In this document: piece after piece, positions 1-9,133 of the stretch
Numbering within the stretch: the first letter of the stretch is position 1
How the letters are laid out: each line of letters starts with the position of its first letter
Source: JAFLCL01 sp039809495
GTDB lineage: Bacteria > Myxococcota_A > Polyangia > Polyangiales > Sandaracinaceae
Length of the DNA stretch: 64,000 bases
Reading direction: 5' to 3'
Assembly (NCBI GenBank): GCA_039809495.1
Contig: JBDHVC010000013.1
Span: 1 to 64,000 of the forward strand
Notes under the pieces: model-generated
What the model was told of the DNA's origin: nothing
What the model saw: the letters and a program-made list of their open reading frames with translations, nothing else
Databases searched by the model: none
Translations under genes and position numbers: made by a program

Positions 1-1
1 C

Positions 2-526
2 GAGCGCGAGGCGCGAGCCATCGTCGAGCGCGCGCACGCGCGCGCCGCGCGGATCGTCGAGCAGGCCGAGCGCGAGCGGGCCGAGCGCGCCCGCGAGGGC
101 CACGCGGAGGGGATCGCCGCGGGGCGCGCGAGCGTCGCCGCGCTCGTGATGCGGGCGCTCGACGCGCGCGCGCAGGTCATCGCGGAGGCCGAGGACGCGC
201 TGATCGGCCTCGTGACGCGGGTCGCGGAGCGGGTGCTCCACCAGACGCTCGAGGACGCGCCCGAGCGCGTCGTGCCGGCGGTGCGCGCGGCGCTCGAGCA
301 GGTCCGGCGCGCGCAGCGCGTCGAGCTCCGCGTCCACCCCGCCGACGCCGACGCGCTCACGCGCGCGCTCGAGGCGAGCGGTGCCCTCGCGGGCGATCCG
401 CGGATCGTCGCGGACCCGACCCTGCGGCGCGGGGGCTGCGTCGTCCTGAGCGAGCTGGGCACGCTCGACGCCCGCCTGGAAGTGCAGCTCGCCGCCTTCG
501 AGCAGGCGCTGCGCGAGCCATCGTGA
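2..526 (+). CDS. FliH/SctL-like type III secretion stator (5' partial)
   Basis: The gene is cut by the left window edge. The frame is open from base 2, so the first in-window ATG (146) is internal. It has 174 visible residues. The N-terminal part is a charged Ala/Glu/Arg helix. The C-terminal part has the FliH/HrpE/YscL pattern: a conserved ADPTLRRGGCVV stretch, then a TLDARLEVQLAAF segment. In this family the protein holds the secretion ATPase at the base of a flagellum or injectisome. I cannot tell flagellar FliH from SctL without the upstream genes. Start unknown. Confidence 0.75.
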   Translation, partial: EREARAIVERAHARAARIVEQAERERAERAREGHAEGIAAGRASVAALVMRALDARAQVIAEAEDALIGLVTRVAERVLHQTLEDAPERVVPAVRAALEQVRRAQRVELRVHPADADALTRALEASGALAGDPRIVADPTLRRGGCVVLSELGTLDARLEVQLAAFEQALREPS

Positions 527-536
527 GCGCGCCCCG

Positions 537-1502
537 ATGAAAGCGCCGACCACGAAGAGCGCCCTCGCCGCCTGGCGCGTGCCCACCCTGCTCTTTCTCG
601 TCACGCTCGTGTCGACGAGCTACGTGGGCGCGGGCATGCACGGCCTCGACCCCATCGAGGCCTTCGATCGCGCGGGAGCGGGCGGCCTCTTCGCGGCGCT
701 GACCCGCGGCTGGGACTTCGCGATCCCGCTGATGTTCATCCTCCTCTCGCACGAGCTCGGCCACTACGTCGCGGGCCGGATCCATCACGTCGACATCTCG
801 CCGCCCTTCTTCATCCCGATGCCCCTCTCCTTGCTCGGAACGATGGGGGCCGTGATCCGCATGAAGGGCCGGATCCCGCGGCGCGACGCGCTCCTCGACG
901 TCGGCGCCTCCGGGCCGCTCGCCGGCCTCGTCGTCACCCTCCCGATCCTCGTCTACGGCATCGCGACGTCGCCCGTCGAGCCGCTGCCGGCGGCGGGGAG
1001 CTTCATCATCGAGGGCCGCTCCCTCCTCTACGTCGGCCTCGTCCACCTGCTCAAGGGCTCGATCCCCGAGGGGAGCGACATCATGCTCGGCCCGACCGCG
1101 TTCGCGGGCTGGGCGGGGCTCCTCGTCACGATGATCAACCTCGTCCCGGTGGGGCAGCTCGACGGCGGCCACATCGCCTACGCGCTCTTCGGCGAGGCCC
1201 AGGATCGCTACGGGCGCGTGCTCCGACGCGCCCTCCCGCTCGTCGCGCTCGCGACGGGCGCCTTCTACGCGGTGCCCGCGCTGACCGCGCATCGCCCGTG
1301 GGAAGAGGTCCTCGTCGAGGGCGCGAGCGGGCTGCACTGGCTCGTCTGGTTCGTGGTGCTCACGGTCCTCGAGCGCGTCGCCGGGCCGAGCCACCCGCCG
1401 ACGGACGACGCGACCCTCTCCCCCGCGCGCCGTGGGGTCGCGGTCGCGACGCTCGCGCTCTTCGTGCTGCTCTTCATGCCGTCGTGGGTGCGCCCGGGCT
1501 GA
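537..1502 (+). CDS. Site-2-protease-like M50 membrane metalloprotease
   Basis: A 321-residue polytopic membrane protein with the M50 zinc motif HELGH (residues 72-76) inside a hydrophobic segment. The third-ligand motif NLVPVGQLDGG has its Asp near residue 209. It resembles the EGY1/S2P group, which cuts substrates within the membrane. The N-terminal PDZ or long soluble domain seen in some family members is missing. The gene starts 10 bases after the FliH-like stop, so co-transcription is possible, but a shared function is not evident. Substrate unknown. Confidence 0.85.
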   Translation: MKAPTTKSALAAWRVPTLLFLVTLVSTSYVGAGMHGLDPIEAFDRAGAGGLFAALTRGWDFAIPLMFILLSHELGHYVAGRIHHVDISPPFFIPMPLSLLGTMGAVIRMKGRIPRRDALLDVGASGPLAGLVVTLPILVYGIATSPVEPLPAAGSFIIEGRSLLYVGLVHLLKGSIPEGSDIMLGPTAFAGWAGLLVTMINLVPVGQLDGGHIAYALFGEAQDRYGRVLRRALPLVALATGAFYAVPALTAHRPWEEVLVEGASGLHWLVWFVVLTVLERVAGPSHPPTDDATLSPARRGVAVATLALFVLLFMPSWVRPG

Positions 1503-1541
1503 CCGCGCGCCTCGCTCGAGCAGGCGAGCGCCGGCGCTCGG

Positions 1542-3320
1542 TCACTCGGCGGCCTCGGCGAGCTCGAGGCGATCGCAGAGGCTCGCGCTCGAGGCCTCGT
1601 CCGCGAGCGTCGCGTCGAGCTCGAGCGGCGCGAGCGAGAGGATCGAGCGGAGGCAGGCGTGCGCGGCCTCCACGGGCGCGCGGGGGTCGAGCGGCGCGAG
1701 CGCGCCTCGGCTCCGATCGAACTCGTGCACGACGAGCCCCTCGTGCTCGGCCCAGGCGCGGAGCGCGAGCTCCGCGTCGCTCCCGACGCGCGCGGCGATC
1801 CGCAGGGCGGGCCCCTCGACGAGGACGATCTCCGCGCGGAGCGCGGCGAGCAGGCGCGCGCGCGCTCCCTGCTCCTCGAAGACGAGCCGGAGCCGAACGT
1901 CCCTCGGCGCCTCCGCGCCCCGCCCGAACAGCCGGAGCGAGAAGCGCGGCGCCTCCTGCGCGGCGCGAGGAGCGCGCGCGAGCCTCGCGAGCGCACGCAC
2001 CTCGGCGTCGGGGCTCGGCCCCAGCCGCCGTCGCGATCCCGAAGCGACGAGCGCGACGAAGAGCGCGGCGAGCAGGCGCGTCGTCGGATCCTGGGCGAGA
2101 CCCACGGCGAGGACGATCACGACGCTCGCGATCCCGAGGCGCGAGGGTTCGAGCCAGCTCGCGGGCGCGACCCAGCCGAGCCACGCCTCGCGCCGGGCCT
2201 GCCGGACGAGGGCCCGCGGCAGCTCCGTGGAGGCCTCCATCCGAGGCCGGATTGGCGCCGAGCTCGATCGCTGCCACCCCACGAGGACGACCCACGCGGA
2301 GCCGACGATGAAGGGCGCCGCGCGCGCGTCGAGCGCCCACGCGGCGAGCTCGGCGAGCGCCACGACGACGAGGGAGGCGAGGTGGACGCCGGGTGAGATC
2401 GAGACGAGCCAGCGCGTGCGGCGACGCGCGCGGCGAGCGCGACGCTCGAGATCGCGCCGCTTGATCACCCCGGCGAGGACGACGACGAGGGCGAGGACGA
2501 GCCAGCGGAGCGCGTCGCCCGACCGAGGGTCGGGGAGAGGCGCTCGCGCCGTGACCTCGAGGGGCTCCTCGCCCTGCGGCGCGCGGAGGGCGCGTGGCGC
2601 GATCGGCTCGCGCGGCCCCTCGCGGCTCGACGCGGCGTCGGCGGAGAGGACGTGCGGCCACGCCCCGCGAGGCACGCGAACCGACGTCTCCCACGCGCTC
2701 GTCCGAGGCAGGTGCGCGCGACGGTAGATCACCGCGACGCGACCCGTGCCGTCCGCCTGGGGCTCGAGGAGCGTCTCCATCGGGACGGCCAGCTCCTCCT
2801 CGGGCTCGGGCGCGGAGCCGATCGGGACGATCCAGCGGACCTCGACCCCGTCGAGCCCGAAGCGCCACGCGGGCAGCGTCCAGCGCGCGTCGAGCGAGCC
2901 ATCGCCCGCCTCGATCGTTCGCTCGAGGCCCGTCGTCCACGCGAGCTCGACCTCGTACTCGCCCCGACGCGGCGCGCTGCGTCGCGTGAACGAGAGCGAG
3001 ACGCGCCCCCGCTCGAGGCTCGAGACCCGGGCGGGCAGCGGCGCGCCGTCCACCGGACGAAAGACGACGGGGCGCTCCGGGTCGAGCACGGCGTCCTCGT
3101 CGAAGCCGTCGAGGTCGAGGGCCTCGAGCCAGCCCCCATCGACGCGCACACGGATCCGCATCGAGACGCGCGCGCCACCGTCCGCCGTCAGCTCGATCTC
3201 GGTCGAGGCCGTTCGCACCGTCGCGTTGGTCCACGCCAAGAGGCGCGGAGGGGCGCAGAGCGAGGCCGCGACGAAGAGCGCGGCGAGGACGAGGTGGCGA
3301 TGGGCGGAGAGCCCGCGCAT
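1542..3320 (-). CDS. Exported multi-domain membrane protein, unknown function
   Basis: 592 residues. I start it at the ATG at 3320 because a signal peptide follows directly (MRGLSAHRHLVLAALFVAAS); an upstream in-frame extension is Arg-rich and looks noncoding. A soluble, beta-rich extracytoplasmic region of about 240 residues is followed by hydrophobic segments near 270-290, 325-365 and 410-440, then a cytoplasmic tail. The layout recalls DUF2207-type proteins, but I see no decisive motif. There is no ribosome site; a TACGGT box ends 6 bases before the ATG (3327-3332), suggesting a leaderless mRNA. Confidence 0.7.
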   Translation of the reverse strand: MRGLSAHRHLVLAALFVAASLCAPPRLLAWTNATVRTASTEIELTADGGARVSMRIRVRVDGGWLEALDLDGFDEDAVLDPERPVVFRPVDGAPLPARVSSLERGRVSLSFTRRSAPRRGEYEVELAWTTGLERTIEAGDGSLDARWTLPAWRFGLDGVEVRWIVPIGSAPEPEEELAVPMETLLEPQADGTGRVAVIYRRAHLPRTSAWETSVRVPRGAWPHVLSADAASSREGPREPIAPRALRAPQGEEPLEVTARAPLPDPRSGDALRWLVLALVVVLAGVIKRRDLERRARRARRRTRWLVSISPGVHLASLVVVALAELAAWALDARAAPFIVGSAWVVLVGWQRSSSAPIRPRMEASTELPRALVRQARREAWLGWVAPASWLEPSRLGIASVVIVLAVGLAQDPTTRLLAALFVALVASGSRRRLGPSPDAEVRALARLARAPRAAQEAPRFSLRLFGRGAEAPRDVRLRLVFEEQGARARLLAALRAEIVLVEGPALRIAARVGSDAELALRAWAEHEGLVVHEFDRSRGALAPLDPRAPVEAAHACLRSILSLAPLELDATLADEASSASLCDRLELAEAAE

Positions 3321-3326
3321 GCACCG

Positions 3327-3332
3327 ACCGTA
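3327..3332 (-). promoter_or_regulatory. -10-like box for leaderless start at 3320
   Basis: TACGGT on the minus strand, with six bases between it and the ATG. Transcription would begin at or next to the start codon. It belongs to a group of TANNNT-like boxes with the same placement in this window (see findings). Confidence 0.45.
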
Positions 3333-3420
3333 TCGACGCCGCCCCGGGCTCGCGAATTTTCGGCGCCCGCGCCCCGCGGCGCGTGGCATCGAGCAGAGGA
3401 GCGCGAAAGCCGAGACGCCT

Positions 3421-3458
3421 CCGCCCGTGACGTCGCCCGCCCGTGACGGCCGCCGTCA
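3421..3458. repeat. 12-bp direct repeat and 7-bp dyad
   Basis: CCGCCCGTGACG occurs at 3421-3432 and 3437-3448. The second copy runs into the dyad TGACGGC-C-GCCGTCA (3444-3458), whose right end contains the stop codon of the 190-residue gene at 3456. It lies about 100 bases upstream of the start at 3320. It could be an operator for that gene or a weak terminator; no T tract follows. Confidence 0.4.
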
Positions 3459-4028
3459 GAGACGCTGTTTCAAGAGGGAGGCCAAGCGTCCCGCGTCCTT
3501 CACCGCGCGCGCGACGTCTGCGCTCGGGAGCTCGAGGCGGGCCACGATCGCCTCCTGCACGGCGTCGTAGAGCCAGGTGATGCCGTCGTCGTCGCGCGCC
3601 AAGCTCGCCGCGTCACGCCCCTCGTGCTGGAGCTTCGGGAGCTGGTCGACGGCGCGATCGAGGACCGCCAGGTCCTCCCCGAGGTGCTCGCGGATCGCCG
3701 CGAGCTCTACGCGCATCGCCGCGTAGAGCTCGGGCTCGCTCGCCGCGTGGGCTCGGACGACGTCCGCCGAGCGCTGCTCGACCCGCTCGAGCATGAGCCG
3801 AAGGACGATCACGTCGTCGGCGTACGCCAGGATCCCCCGCGCGCCTGGGATGGCGTTCGTCCCGGCGAGGACGTGGAGCAGCGCCCCGCACGCGAGCACG
3901 CGGCTCGCGTCGTCGAGATCGGGATCGTCGATGAGCCGCAGGACCTCCTTGCAGTCCTCGGGGAGGCTGAGGAGCCCTTCTTCCAACGCTTGCGAGAACC
4001 GAGCGAGAGTCATGGGTCGAGTCGCCAT
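3456..4028 (-). CDS. DUF1232-like small protein
   Basis: 190 residues, soluble and helical. The central stretch GILAYADDVIVLRL, preceded by a Pro/Gly turn, resembles the core of the DUF1232/YkvA family, whose function is unknown. The start at 4028 is chosen because GAGGA lies about 8 bases upstream; a second in-frame ATG is at 4013. Upstream in-frame residues look noncoding. It stands alone between an unknown membrane-protein gene and the OmpA gene. The family call is tentative. Confidence 0.6.
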   Translation of the reverse strand: MATRPMTLARFSQALEEGLLSLPEDCKEVLRLIDDPDLDDASRVLACGALLHVLAGTNAIPGARGILAYADDVIVLRLMLERVEQRSADVVRAHAASEPELYAAMRVELAAIREHLGEDLAVLDRAVDQLPKLQHEGRDAASLARDDDGITWLYDAVQEAIVARLELPSADVARAVKDAGRLASLLKQRL

Positions 4029-4173
4029 CTGGCACGTCCTCGTCGTGCCCGTCGCGCCGTGGGGGCGCGATCGCGAGCATCGCAAGAAACGCGGCGTCCG
4101 ATCAACCCTCGACCGCCTCGCGCCGAGGACGCTCGCCGCGAGGCGCCACGCGTCGCGCGCGAGCGTCCCGCGA

Positions 4174-6255
4174 TCAATCGCCTTGCGGGATGAGGTCGCG
4201 GCCCGCGGGACACGCGACCTCGACGCCCGTCGGGCCGTCCGTCGTGCGCAGGATCTTGAACTCGACGCGTCGGTTCTGCTCCCACGCCTCGGGCGTGTGC
4301 CGCGGATCGATGGGGCAGCGCTCGCCGTAGCCGGCGCTCCGCATACGCTCGCGCGCCACGCCTCGCTGGACGAGCGCCTCGAGCACGGCCGCGGCGCGGT
4401 CCGTCGTGAGACGGATGTTGTACTCGTCGCTCGAGCGCTCGTCCGCGTGGCCCTGGATCTCGATCCGCAGGATCTGCGGGTTGTTGATCAGCGTCGTCGC
4501 GACCGCGTCCACGATCGGGTAGCTCCGCTGCATGATGACGGCGCTGTCGGTCTCGAAGTAGATCTTCTCGAGGATGATGATGCCCTCGTCGGTCACGATG
4601 ACCGAGCCGCGGTCGGGGCAGCCGTCCTCGTCCTCCGTGCCGTTGTAGGTCTCCGGCTCGTTCGGGCACTGATCGTCGACGTCGAGGATGCGGTCGTTGT
4701 CGTTGTCGGGATCGGGGCAGCCGTCCTCGTCCTGGAACCCGTCGCGATCCTCCGGATCGTTCGGGCAGAGGTCGTCGACGTCGAGGATGCCGTCGTTGTC
4801 GTTGTCGGGATCGGGGCAGCCGTCCTCGTCCTGGAACCCGTCACGATCCTCCGGATCGTCGGGGCACTGATCGTCCGCGTCGAGGATGCCGTCGCCGTCG
4901 CGATCGCCCTCGTTGCCCTCGGGGCAGCCGTCCTCGTCGGCGTCGCCGTCGTGATCCTCGGGCACGAGCGGACACTCGTCGTCGACGTCGAGGATGCCGT
5001 CGCGGTCGTTGTCGGGATCGGGGCAGCCGTCCTCGTCGGCGAAGTTGTCGAAGTCCTCCGGCTCGTCGGGGCACTGATCGACGTCGTCGCGGATGCCGTC
5101 ACCGTCGCGATCGCCGATCGACGGCTCGAAGATGAAGCCGATCATGCCGCGGACGTCCGCGGAGAGCAGGCCCGCGATCGGGATCGCGCCCCCGCCCGAG
5201 ATGACGAGGTAGCTGTTGCGCTCGACGAAGATCTTGAGGCCGCCCATCGCCTCGAGGGAGTTGCCTCCAACCGCCGCGATCGACTGGAAGATGCTCGCGC
5301 CGTAGATCTCGGCCGTCAGCTCGATCGGCGAGTCGCCGAGGCGGAAGCCGCCCGCGAGGCCGTAGGTCAGCATGGGGCCGTAGGTGACGGCCGACCCGCC
5401 GACGATCGAGCAGTCCTGCGTGCCGTTCATCTGGATGGCGCAGGAGGCGTTGGTGACGCCCGCCGAGAGCTCCGTGCGGCCGCCGACCGGGATCGTCGGA
5501 GCGCCGCCGAACATGAGGCGCGAGCCGACCTGGAGGCCGAAGCGGACGTAGCGATCCACTCGGTACTCGAGCAGGGCCATGGGCCAGAGCGAGACGGTGT
5601 TGTCGCCGATGAAGCGCTCGGGGCTGCCGGTCGGGAACTCCACCTGCAGGCCGATGCCGAGCCCGAAGCCGCTGTTGCGCTCGGCGCGCAGGATGCGGAG
5701 CTTGCTGTGCAGGACGAGCCCGCCGAACCCCTGGTAGCCGATGCCCTGACCCGCGCGCGGCGCGGTGTAGTCGTTGAGCAGGCCCGGGATGGTGAGGTTG
5801 GGCCCGCTCGAGAACCCGATGGGGATCTGGACGCCGACCTCGAGGAGGTTCGCGAGGCCGAGGTTCGCGTGCAGGATGCCCGTGAAGACGTAGTCGACCG
5901 CGCGCCCGCAGAGCAGGCTGTTCGGGCAGCGCTGGGAGTCGGGGACGCTGCCCCCCGTCACGCCGACCGAGGGGTCGTTCTGAAAGCCGGTGAACGGCAC
6001 GAGGCCGAAGCCCCCGTCGACGATGAGCCCGAACGAGAAGTCGAGGTGACCGAGGATGTCCGTGCCGTTGACCGAGAGGTAGCCCTTCGAGTCCATCGCC
6101 GGACGGAACAAGCGAAGATCCATCCCGAGGCCGGGTGTGAGCCCGTTGCCGCTCCTCGCCTGCGCCTCGAGCCGACCGGGCGCGAGCGCGAGCATCAGCG
6201 CGGCGAGCGCGACGAGCGACGACATCGTAAGAGCGCGTTGAGCGACGCGGCGCAT
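4174..6255 (-). CDS. OmpA-family outer-membrane protein with thrombospondin type 3 repeats
   Basis: 693 residues. Signal peptide at 1-31, a probable beta-barrel region to about 378, five TSP3-type Asp-rich calcium-binding repeats from about 380 to 550 (DRDGDGIRDDVDQCP and variants), then a C-terminal OmpA peptidoglycan-binding domain (GHADERSSDEYNIRLTTDRA, then NRRVEFKI). Such proteins link the outer membrane to the cell wall. Two repeats are nearly identical at DNA level, 108 bp apart. The last repeat reads DNDNDRILD, with Arg where the others have Gly. GAGGAG precedes the ATG. A strong promoter lies 88-115 bases upstream. Confidence 0.9.
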   Translation of the reverse strand: MRRVAQRALTMSSLVALAALMLALAPGRLEAQARSGNGLTPGLGMDLRLFRPAMDSKGYLSVNGTDILGHLDFSFGLIVDGGFGLVPFTGFQNDPSVGVTGGSVPDSQRCPNSLLCGRAVDYVFTGILHANLGLANLLEVGVQIPIGFSSGPNLTIPGLLNDYTAPRAGQGIGYQGFGGLVLHSKLRILRAERNSGFGLGIGLQVEFPTGSPERFIGDNTVSLWPMALLEYRVDRYVRFGLQVGSRLMFGGAPTIPVGGRTELSAGVTNASCAIQMNGTQDCSIVGGSAVTYGPMLTYGLAGGFRLGDSPIELTAEIYGASIFQSIAAVGGNSLEAMGGLKIFVERNSYLVISGGGAIPIAGLLSADVRGMIGFIFEPSIGDRDGDGIRDDVDQCPDEPEDFDNFADEDGCPDPDNDRDGILDVDDECPLVPEDHDGDADEDGCPEGNEGDRDGDGILDADDQCPDDPEDRDGFQDEDGCPDPDNDNDGILDVDDLCPNDPEDRDGFQDEDGCPDPDNDNDRILDVDDQCPNEPETYNGTEDEDGCPDRGSVIVTDEGIIILEKIYFETDSAVIMQRSYPIVDAVATTLINNPQILRIEIQGHADERSSDEYNIRLTTDRAAAVLEALVQRGVARERMRSAGYGERCPIDPRHTPEAWEQNRRVEFKILRTTDGPTGVEVACPAGRDLIPQGD

Positions 6256-6342
6256 GACATTCTCCTCGAGCGATGGACGGCGGAAGGCACGCGTTCGCGC
6301 GTACCGTCGAGCGAGCGCGGCAGAGCCCTCGCTCGTCGCGCG

Positions 6343-6370
6343 ATTATCGCCGAGCCTCTCCCGCTGTCAA
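6343..6370 (-). promoter_or_regulatory. Sigma-70-type promoter of the OmpA gene
   Basis: On the minus strand TTGACA (6365-6370), a 16-base spacer, then GATAAT (6343-6348). This gives 11 of 12 consensus bases in otherwise GC-rich DNA. Transcription would start about 80 bases before the ATG at 6255, leaving a leader that contains the GAGGAG ribosome site. Confidence 0.75.
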
Positions 6371-6424
6371 ACCCGTAACCGCGCGATTTCCCGGGCCGAA
6401 CGGGCGATCTCGGCGCGCCCCCCC

Positions 6425-6499
6425 GAGCGGAGGACCACCGCGCGGAGGACCACCGAGCGGAGGACCACCGCGCGGAGGACCACCGCGCGGAGGGGCCGC
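6425..6499. repeat. 15-bp tandem repeat, about 4.6 copies
   Basis: The unit is GAGCGGAGGACCACC, alternating with GCGCGGAGGACCACC. Four full copies run from 6425 to 6484 and a diverged fifth to 6499. It sits between the MCE gene stop (6522) and the -35 box of the OmpA promoter (6370). It may be a binding array for a regulator or a slippage-prone spacer. Noncoding on the minus strand. Confidence 0.8.
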
Positions 6500-6521
6500 C
6501 GGCTCCGGCGCTCGGAGCGCG

Positions 6522-8015
6522 TCAGTTGGCGGCGCCCCCGATCGCGCCGCCGAGGAAGGGCAAGAGGGAGGTGAGGTCGCGATCGTCGAAGCGCAGCATG
6601 GCGCCGAGGTAGAAGTCCACGGTGCGCTCGTTCAGGACGTCGTCGGCGCCGCCGAGGATGAAGAGGGTCGGCAGGACCTCGTACGCGAGGCGGAAGCGCA
6701 GCCGCGGGAACTGCGAGTCCGAGAACTGGAACACCTCCGCGGAGACCTCGAGCGTGTCGTCGAAGAAGTCGAGATCGACGCCGAGGCCGCCCGAGGACTC
6801 GAGGATGCCGAAGCGGAACGTCGCGAAATAGACCCGCTGCGCGAGCATGACGGAGACGACCAGCGCGTCGGAGGTCGTGATGCGCTGCTCCTCGTAGAAT
6901 TCCGGCTCGCCCGGCGCGACGGGGCTCCTGCGCACCTGGACGGACTCCATCTCGACGCGCCCACGCGGATCGTCGATGAGCTGGATGTAGAAGAAGCGCC
7001 CCTCGCGCGGGAGCACCCGGAACGTGAAGTAGTTCTTGAAGCTGTTCGCGAGGAAATTGTACTCGCTCCGCAGCTCCACGATCGTGCGCAGGCGCGTGAT
7101 CCCGCCGATGAAGTCGGAGATCCCCTCGGCCGACGACTCGACCTCGTCGATGAGGTGATCGTCGCTCGTGAGCCGGCCGACGGTCCCCTCGCCCGCGGCC
7201 GTGCGCTCGGTGATCTCTCCGAGATCCGAGAGCACGTCCTCGAGCTGCTCCGACGCGCGGTGGATCGACGCGATCGTGTCGTCCACCTCGCCCACGCCGC
7301 GGTCGACGTCGTCGCGGTTGCGCTCGACGAGCTGACGGATCTCGAGCGTGATCGCGCTGATGTTGTCGAGGATCTCGCGCATGTCGGGGCGCGCGTCGGC
7401 CGTGATGCGCTCGACGTTCTCGAGCGTGTGGTTCACGATCTCCTGGTTCGTCTGGATGATCTCGTTGATCGTGTCGAGCGCCTCGGAGAGGTTGCGCAGC
7501 GCCTCCGTCATCTGGCGCCCCGCCTCGTCGGAGCCGAACGAGACCTCGAGCTGATGCGCGACCTCGCGCACCGAGCCGGCGATCGCGCCGAAGTCGTTCA
7601 TGATCTGGCCCATCGTCGCGGTCTCGACGACGGTGCCGATCCGATCGCCGTCCTGGAGCTGCCTCCGACCCGCGGTGCCGGGCGCGATCGCGAGGATGTA
7701 CTCGCCGAGGAGCGACGCGCTCGTGCGCTGGACGGTCGCGTCTTCGTAGAGCGCCACGCCCTCGTCGATGTGGATGTCGATCCGCGCCTGCTCGCCCTCG
7801 AGCCGGATGCTCTCGATGCGCCCGATCGAGATCCCCGCGACCGTCACGCGCGACTTGGTGATGAGGCCCTGCGCGTCGTTCATCAGGGTGTAGACGCGGT
7901 AGCCGCCCCCGCGCGCGCTCGTCTCGTCCACCTCTCGATAGAGGAAGAACGCCGCGACCAGCGCCACGACGACCAGGGCGCCGACCTTCGCCGCCGCGAT
8001 GATCTCCTTCGTCAA
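6522..8015 (-). CDS. MCE/MlaD-family lipid-binding protein
   Basis: 497 residues. One N-terminal membrane helix (about 8-26), then an MCE domain: LITKSRVTVAGISIGRIESI, then GEYILAIAPG. A long helical region (about 145-290) and a beta-rich C-terminus, which may be outer-membrane or barrel-like, follow. MCE proteins form rings that carry phospholipids between membranes, usually with an MlaE permease and MlaF ATPase; neither is visible here. The start is TTG at 8015 with GAGG about 8 bases upstream. It follows the flippase gene by 64 bases and is probably co-transcribed. Its cargo could be the lipid inferred for this cluster. Confidence 0.85.
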   Translation of the reverse strand: MTKEIIAAAKVGALVVVALVAAFFLYREVDETSARGGGYRVYTLMNDAQGLITKSRVTVAGISIGRIESIRLEGEQARIDIHIDEGVALYEDATVQRTSASLLGEYILAIAPGTAGRRQLQDGDRIGTVVETATMGQIMNDFGAIAGSVREVAHQLEVSFGSDEAGRQMTEALRNLSEALDTINEIIQTNQEIVNHTLENVERITADARPDMREILDNISAITLEIRQLVERNRDDVDRGVGEVDDTIASIHRASEQLEDVLSDLGEITERTAAGEGTVGRLTSDDHLIDEVESSAEGISDFIGGITRLRTIVELRSEYNFLANSFKNYFTFRVLPREGRFFYIQLIDDPRGRVEMESVQVRRSPVAPGEPEFYEEQRITTSDALVVSVMLAQRVYFATFRFGILESSGGLGVDLDFFDDTLEVSAEVFQFSDSQFPRLRFRLAYEVLPTLFILGGADDVLNERTVDFYLGAMLRFDDRDLTSLLPFLGGAIGGAAN

Positions 8016-8079
8016 GCTCGCGTCCTCGGGGAAACCAAGCCGCCGACTCTAACGCAACTCGCCCTCGCCCGATCACGCG

Positions 8080-9069
8080 TCACGACGCCGTCGCACGCCT
8101 CTCGTTGCGCGCGAGCCCCCAGACGACGAGGCCGATGCCCGCGAGCACGTACTGGCAGAACCGCGCGACGAGGGCGATCCCCACGGCCTTGGCCGGATCG
8201 CTCGCGAAGCCGAGCGCCTCGGCGAACATCCAGTACGCCCCCTCCGTGATCCCGGCCTGGTTCGGCACGAGGTCGCCCGCGCCCGCGCCGACGAGGTGGA
8301 TCCCCTGCGCGATGAGCGCGCTCGAGAGGCCGAGCGTCCCGCCCACGGCGAGCAGGATGAGCCCGTACTGGAGCGTCTGGAAGGCGCGCCCGAGCGCGGA
8401 GTAGAGGAAGGCCGGCAGAAACGGGGTCTCGTCGCGGAGCGCCGCGTCGAAGTGCGCGCCGTGCGTCGCGAGCGCCTGGAACTTGCGCCCGAGCCAGCCC
8501 CCGACCTGGCTGCGCCGCGAGACGTAGAGGACGCCCGCGCCGATCACGGCGGTGACGAGGCCGTTCGCGAGGACGAGCCAGGGCAGCACCGCCGCGATCC
8601 CCCCGGCCCAGAAGCAGGCGATGGCCGCGGGGACCGAGATCGCGGTGTTGCCGAGCATCGTCGCCGCCTGGAGGCGCGCCCCGTACGCGAGCGCGCGCGC
8701 ACCCCCCACGTGCGGCGCGAGCTGCGTCGCGCGCACCACCTCGCCGGCCGCGCGCCCCCCCGGAAAGAGGATCATCACCGCGTACGCGACGAGCGCCGAG
8801 CGCACCCAGACGCGGAGCGGGACGTCCTCCGCGGAGCGCCCGATCAAGACGCGCAGGCTGAAGACGTCCATCGACATGAACGCCGCCTCGAGCAGGATGA
8901 TGAGCGGCGCGAACATCCCCGCGCCGAGCAGCGTCGCCCAGACGCGCTCGGGCCCGGCGTCGCGCACGACGAGGACGATCGCGGTCACGCCGAGGAGAAA
9001 GAGCGCCACGCGGGCGAGGCGCTTCGGCCACACCCAGCGATCCACCTCGCGCTTCGTCGTCGAGCTCAT
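8080..9069 (-). CDS. LPTM-type integral membrane flippase-like protein
   Basis: 329 residues, with about eight hydrophobic segments typical of the lysylphosphatidylglycerol synthetase TM (LPTM, AglD-like) family. Members move or modify lipids or lipid-linked sugars. The ATG at 9069 is chosen because the sequence MSSTTKREVDRWVWPKR is a normal basic N-terminus before the first helix; the upstream in-frame part is Ser/Arg-rich and antisense-like. No strong ribosome site; a 6-bp hairpin ends four bases before the ATG. It lies between the DegT aminotransferase and MCE genes, which suggests handling of their lipid product. Confidence 0.75.
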   Translation of the reverse strand: MSSTTKREVDRWVWPKRLARVALFLLGVTAIVLVVRDAGPERVWATLLGAGMFAPLIILLEAAFMSMDVFSLRVLIGRSAEDVPLRVWVRSALVAYAVMILFPGGRAAGEVVRATQLAPHVGGARALAYGARLQAATMLGNTAISVPAAIACFWAGGIAAVLPWLVLANGLVTAVIGAGVLYVSRRSQVGGWLGRKFQALATHGAHFDAALRDETPFLPAFLYSALGRAFQTLQYGLILLAVGGTLGLSSALIAQGIHLVGAGAGDLVPNQAGITEGAYWMFAEALGFASDPAKAVGIALVARFCQYVLAGIGLVVWGLARNERRATAS

Positions 9070-9072
9070 GAC

Positions 9073-9088
9073 GGCAGGACGACCTGCC
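9073..9088. other. Short perfect hairpin before the LPTM gene
   Basis: GGCAGG, a four-base loop, CCTGCC, directly upstream of the ATG at 9069 and 46 bases after the DegT stop. It could affect ribosome access or mRNA processing between the two genes. No T tract, so probably not a terminator. Confidence 0.45.
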
Positions 9089-9133
9089 ACGAGGAGCGCT
9101 CCGCGACGAGCGCGGCCGCCTCCGGCACGGCCC

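Noticed and set aside
3793..6378. 861-codon plus-strand frame
   Set aside because: Antisense to the OmpA/TSP3 gene; the Asp/Val-rich repeats mirror the TSP3 codons.
6425..6499. 15-bp repeats as CRISPR or origin iterons
   Set aside because: No spacers, no cas or replication genes; better seen as promoter-proximal repeats.
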